A DNA stretch of 64,000 nt. Origin: Nitzschia sp. pyKryTriq1 (lineage: Eukaryota > Bacillariophyta > Bacillariophyceae > Bacillariales > Bacillariaceae). Positions 61,720 to 64,000 of this stretch are shown piece by piece. The stretch covers positions 1,798,001 through 1,862,000 of the forward strand of contig OY101117.1 of the NCBI GenBank assembly GCA_956465555.1. The letters run 5' to 3'. Every line of letters starts with the position of its first letter. Positions within the stretch are counted from its first letter, which is position 1. Both the position numbers and the translations under genes were made by a program. The notes under the pieces were generated by a model. That model had not been told where the DNA came from. It saw only the letters and a program-made list of their open reading frames with translations, and made no database searches.

Positions 61720-63111
61720 TCATCCCAAATGGCATCGCGATGCTTTAGTGGTGAAGGATTTCATCGACCTACTCGTAGCTTCATCTAGGTTCTCTCCTAT
61801 CCTTTTCAGCGGATCAACCTGCGCTATCCAGCAGGGAAAAGGACAGGAGATAGGCCTCACTTACTTACAGCTTCTTTTGCTCCTCCCTCTTCTTTCCCTT
61901 TTCGAGTGATGCGTTTACACAGCGATCGGTTCCCCTTCATGAAACAAGGGTGAGATATGTATCCCTTGTTTGCCCCCCGAGTAACACGCGTGAATCCATA
62001 AAGGTTCAATTGTCTGCGGAAGCTCTCATCTGCAGCATAACATACAACAGCCAAGGATGTGAGAGAGGCAACAACTCAGCATGATGCTTGCGACTCACTC
62101 GTAGCAGGATGCGTACTTACATTTGCTTTGGTCGAAAAAGTTCGGCATGATTATATTGACGAATGAATCGCTATCATGTACCTTGAAAGCTGACCCATCC
62201 TGTACCCACGATACGATATTGTGGAAGCCCTCGCGTCCCGCTTCTTCGAGTAGAGTGTGGAGTTTCCAGGGAAAGCTATGCTCCGGTTCTTTTGATGAAT
62301 GAAACGCGGAACCATTCAAAATGTCGTAGCTGCTGTGATCATCGTTCGGATTGGCCGTGCCGCTGCTGCTGTCGCTGTTTGTCACTTTGCTAGTTGCACT
62401 GATCGATCGAGTCGAGGCACCCAAAGAAAAGAGGAGCCTAACAGGGTCAAGGACAGATTCATCGAGTTTATTCTTGTACCTTGCTCGAACTTCTTTTTCA
62501 AAAAGGCTCTCATCGGATTCCAAACTTCGTTTCAATCCCTAAAATCCATACAAACAAGCAGATAGAAGTTAGACAACGAGTCGTCCGTGGGTACTTGTCC
62601 GAAAGAAGTAACACAGTCTAGAAATGCTCACTTTTGCCTCTTTGGGACTTTCTCCGCTCGTAGCCCCAGAAGTAGAAGCCCGCTGTGACTCTCCTTGACG
62701 ACAGATGAGCTTGCACATGTCAGGCTGGGTTCTCTTGAAAAGAGGGTGACAATAACCTCCCTTGTTAGGACCATGATGAATTCTCTGAAACCTGAAGATT
62801 GAAACCAAGCAAGATCGAGACATTCGTTAGCGGTGGCAGAGTCGAGAGGAAGTGAAAAACGATAACATCACCTACCCATATATGTTCAGCTGCCGAAGGA
62901 ACGATTTGTACTTTCTGAGGGCAAAAAAATCGCTAGCGATTTCCGCAGCAAATCGCTCTGGCTTGAAGACACGAAACGATTCCCCTCCAGGTTGCCATGC
63001 TATCACATCGTCGAACCCCCGTTTTTGGCTCTCCTCAAGCATAGCAAAGAGTCTCGTCGGAAACGCCTGGGAGCTTGGAAGCTCCTTTTCTTTTCGCTTC
63101 GCCTGTTCCAT
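61720..63111 (-). CDS. HSF-family protein with two HSF-type DNA-binding domains
   Basis: Five exons on the minus strand (63111-62876, 62791-62632, 62538-62121, 62029-61869, 61818-61720) keep phase throughout and give 357 aa. The first HSF domain spans exons 1-2: SQAFPTRLFAMLEESQKRGF, then YKSFLRQLNIYG and FQRIHHGPNKGGYCHPLF. The second spans exons 3-4: HSFPWKLHTLLEEAGREGF, then ESFRRQLNLYGFTRVTRGAN and KGYISHPCF. In both domains an intron interrupts the sequence at or near the recognition helix, in different positions. HSF proteins bind nGAAn repeats as trimers through a heptad-repeat coiled coil; none is obvious here. Diatoms have many single-domain HSFs; two domains in one chain is unusual. 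The small last exon was added because the frame and splice sites fit; the gene could instead stop at 61857. Confidence 0.8.
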
Positions 63112-64000
63112 TGTTTGGGCTGAAAATTGATAAACCAAAACCTAATGTGGAACAAGTACTGTAGTAATAGTAGAGATGGTACTGTAGATCTCCGTAATCC
63201 TGTCACACCAAGCAAGAGAGCCCTTGTCGCTGTGAGAGGAATCCAGAGAAGAAGGTTCACCTCTTCTTTGCAAAATATGAGTAGTGGTAGCACTACTTCT
63301 ACCGCCGGTACGAACAAAGAGAAGAGGAAACCGGCGCATGCGACACGGTAAATTGAAATATCGTGGTACTTGTACCGTACTGTAATGATCGCAGTAGAAA
63401 CCCAAACATGTGATGTGCCGATGTTGTGCCTGTTTCACGGGGGCTATAGCGTTACATTAAAAAATATTACTTACTGTGCAGTATGTACTGTACAAGTCCA
63501 CTGGTACCGTACTCGTACCGGTATGTACCACCGGTATGAGGTACAGCGTACGAGTACCACAGGTACTGTACTGTACTGTACTTGTGGACATCCCACGCAG
63601 AAGAAGCGTTCGCCGTGTTCCGCTTTCTTCCATCATATTCGGGGGATATTTAGGGGATTATTCTTTCCCCGACTTGAACAACCCTCGATACCCGTACAGT
63701 ACCGGTACACCGGTACAAGTACAGTAGACGCTGTCTATCTGGCTTTTAGACAGGGGTCCAAGGCTTACGGAACAGGTACTGGTCAGGATTGGGGGGGGTA
63801 TGCGCCTTGCGTGGACGGCTCTCGAGACTTAACGAAGTCTCTTTCCGGACAAACCAAAAGAATGCGAAATCCGTGGTAAAGCATTACTCTTATATAGCTT
63901 CGAAGGGGAAAATTATGCCTTCGTTTGGACTGCACTTCCGACAACAGATGTTGAAAGAAGACACGAGACAAACATTAGCGCACGTTGGAAAATGAGCTTC
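63112..64000. promoter_or_regulatory. Right end of window, GTAC cluster upstream of HSF gene
   Basis: Dense GTAC/TACCGGTA clusters lie at 63364-63600 and 63688-63723, about 250-600 bp 5' of the HSF gene. A TTTCAG acceptor-like site just before the HSF ATG leaves room for a 5' UTR intron. No further gene was recognised up to the window end. Confidence 0.45.
63364..63600. repeat. GTAC cluster upstream of HSF gene
   Basis: Repeated GTACTGTAC, GGTACCGTACTCGTACC and TACCGGTATG words. It lies about 250 bp 5' of the HSF start codon, in a region with no coding frame. Confidence 0.8.

Overview
The window looks like nuclear DNA of a pennate diatom. The evidence is a delta-5 fatty-acid desaturase very close to the Phaeodactylum type, plastid proteins with signal peptides cleaved before Phe (one shows a textbook ATAF-R-A-P site), a 'PNDVLCGRGG' protein of the DUF6824 type, an HSF-family regulator, short GT-AG introns, and decayed copia-like fragments of the kind common in diatoms. 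I recognised no tRNA, rRNA or CRISPR. I could run no searches, so names rest on motif reading.

Layout. 1-2860 holds no gene. 2.8-13.2 kb: a membrane-anchored sulfotransferase (-), delta-5 desaturase (+), FMC1-like ATP-synthase assembly factor (-), a 434-bp inverted-repeat element, a membrane-anchored endonuclease/exonuclease/phosphatase-fold protein (+) and a proline-rich HMG-box-like protein (-). 13.2-22.8 kb: a retroelement scrap, then plastid and mitochondrial genes: Omp85 barrel (+), plastid methyltransferase (-), PsbP-like lumen protein (+), isovaleryl-CoA dehydrogenase (-). 22.8-27.9 kb: an AT-rich block with coding-like remnants, TFIIH subunit TFB5 (+), nucleoporin Nup35/53 (-), and a reverse-transcriptase scrap. 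27.9-40.6 kb: a 2,031-aa BRCA2 homologue with a RanBP2 zinc finger and an amplified BRC array (-), a TrhO/rhodanese protein fused to zinc-binding domains (-), and PIG-X (-).

40.97-44.48 kb is the most unusual part. Two apparently identical 1,740-bp units lie head to tail, separated by CTGGGC and flanked outside by GTCTGGGC. Each carries one 339-aa ORF that I do not recognise, a 41-bp satellite array and subterminal repeats. I read this as a very recently amplified, perhaps undescribed, mobile element, with assembly artefact as the main alternative.

44.5-64 kb: DEAD-box helicase DDX10/Dbp4 (+), an unknown protein (-), a pair of 251-bp direct repeats that resembles a miniature LTR element, a 1,516-aa acidic repeat protein with a CCDC53-like motif (-), a J-domain protein (+), an SDR oxidoreductase (-), the DUF6824 protein (-), and an HSF-family gene with two DNA-binding domains (-).

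A window-wide signal is the GTAC/TACCGGTA-rich, self-complementary sequence that forms dense clusters, mostly within a few hundred bases 5' of start codons on either strand. Such clusters are rare inside coding sequence and in the long gene-free left end. Most genes are housekeeping and are not visibly organised into a pathway, although DNA repair (BRCA2, TFIIH), plastid biogenesis (Omp85, PsbP-like, methyltransferase) and lipid metabolism (desaturase, isovaleryl-CoA dehydrogenase) recur.
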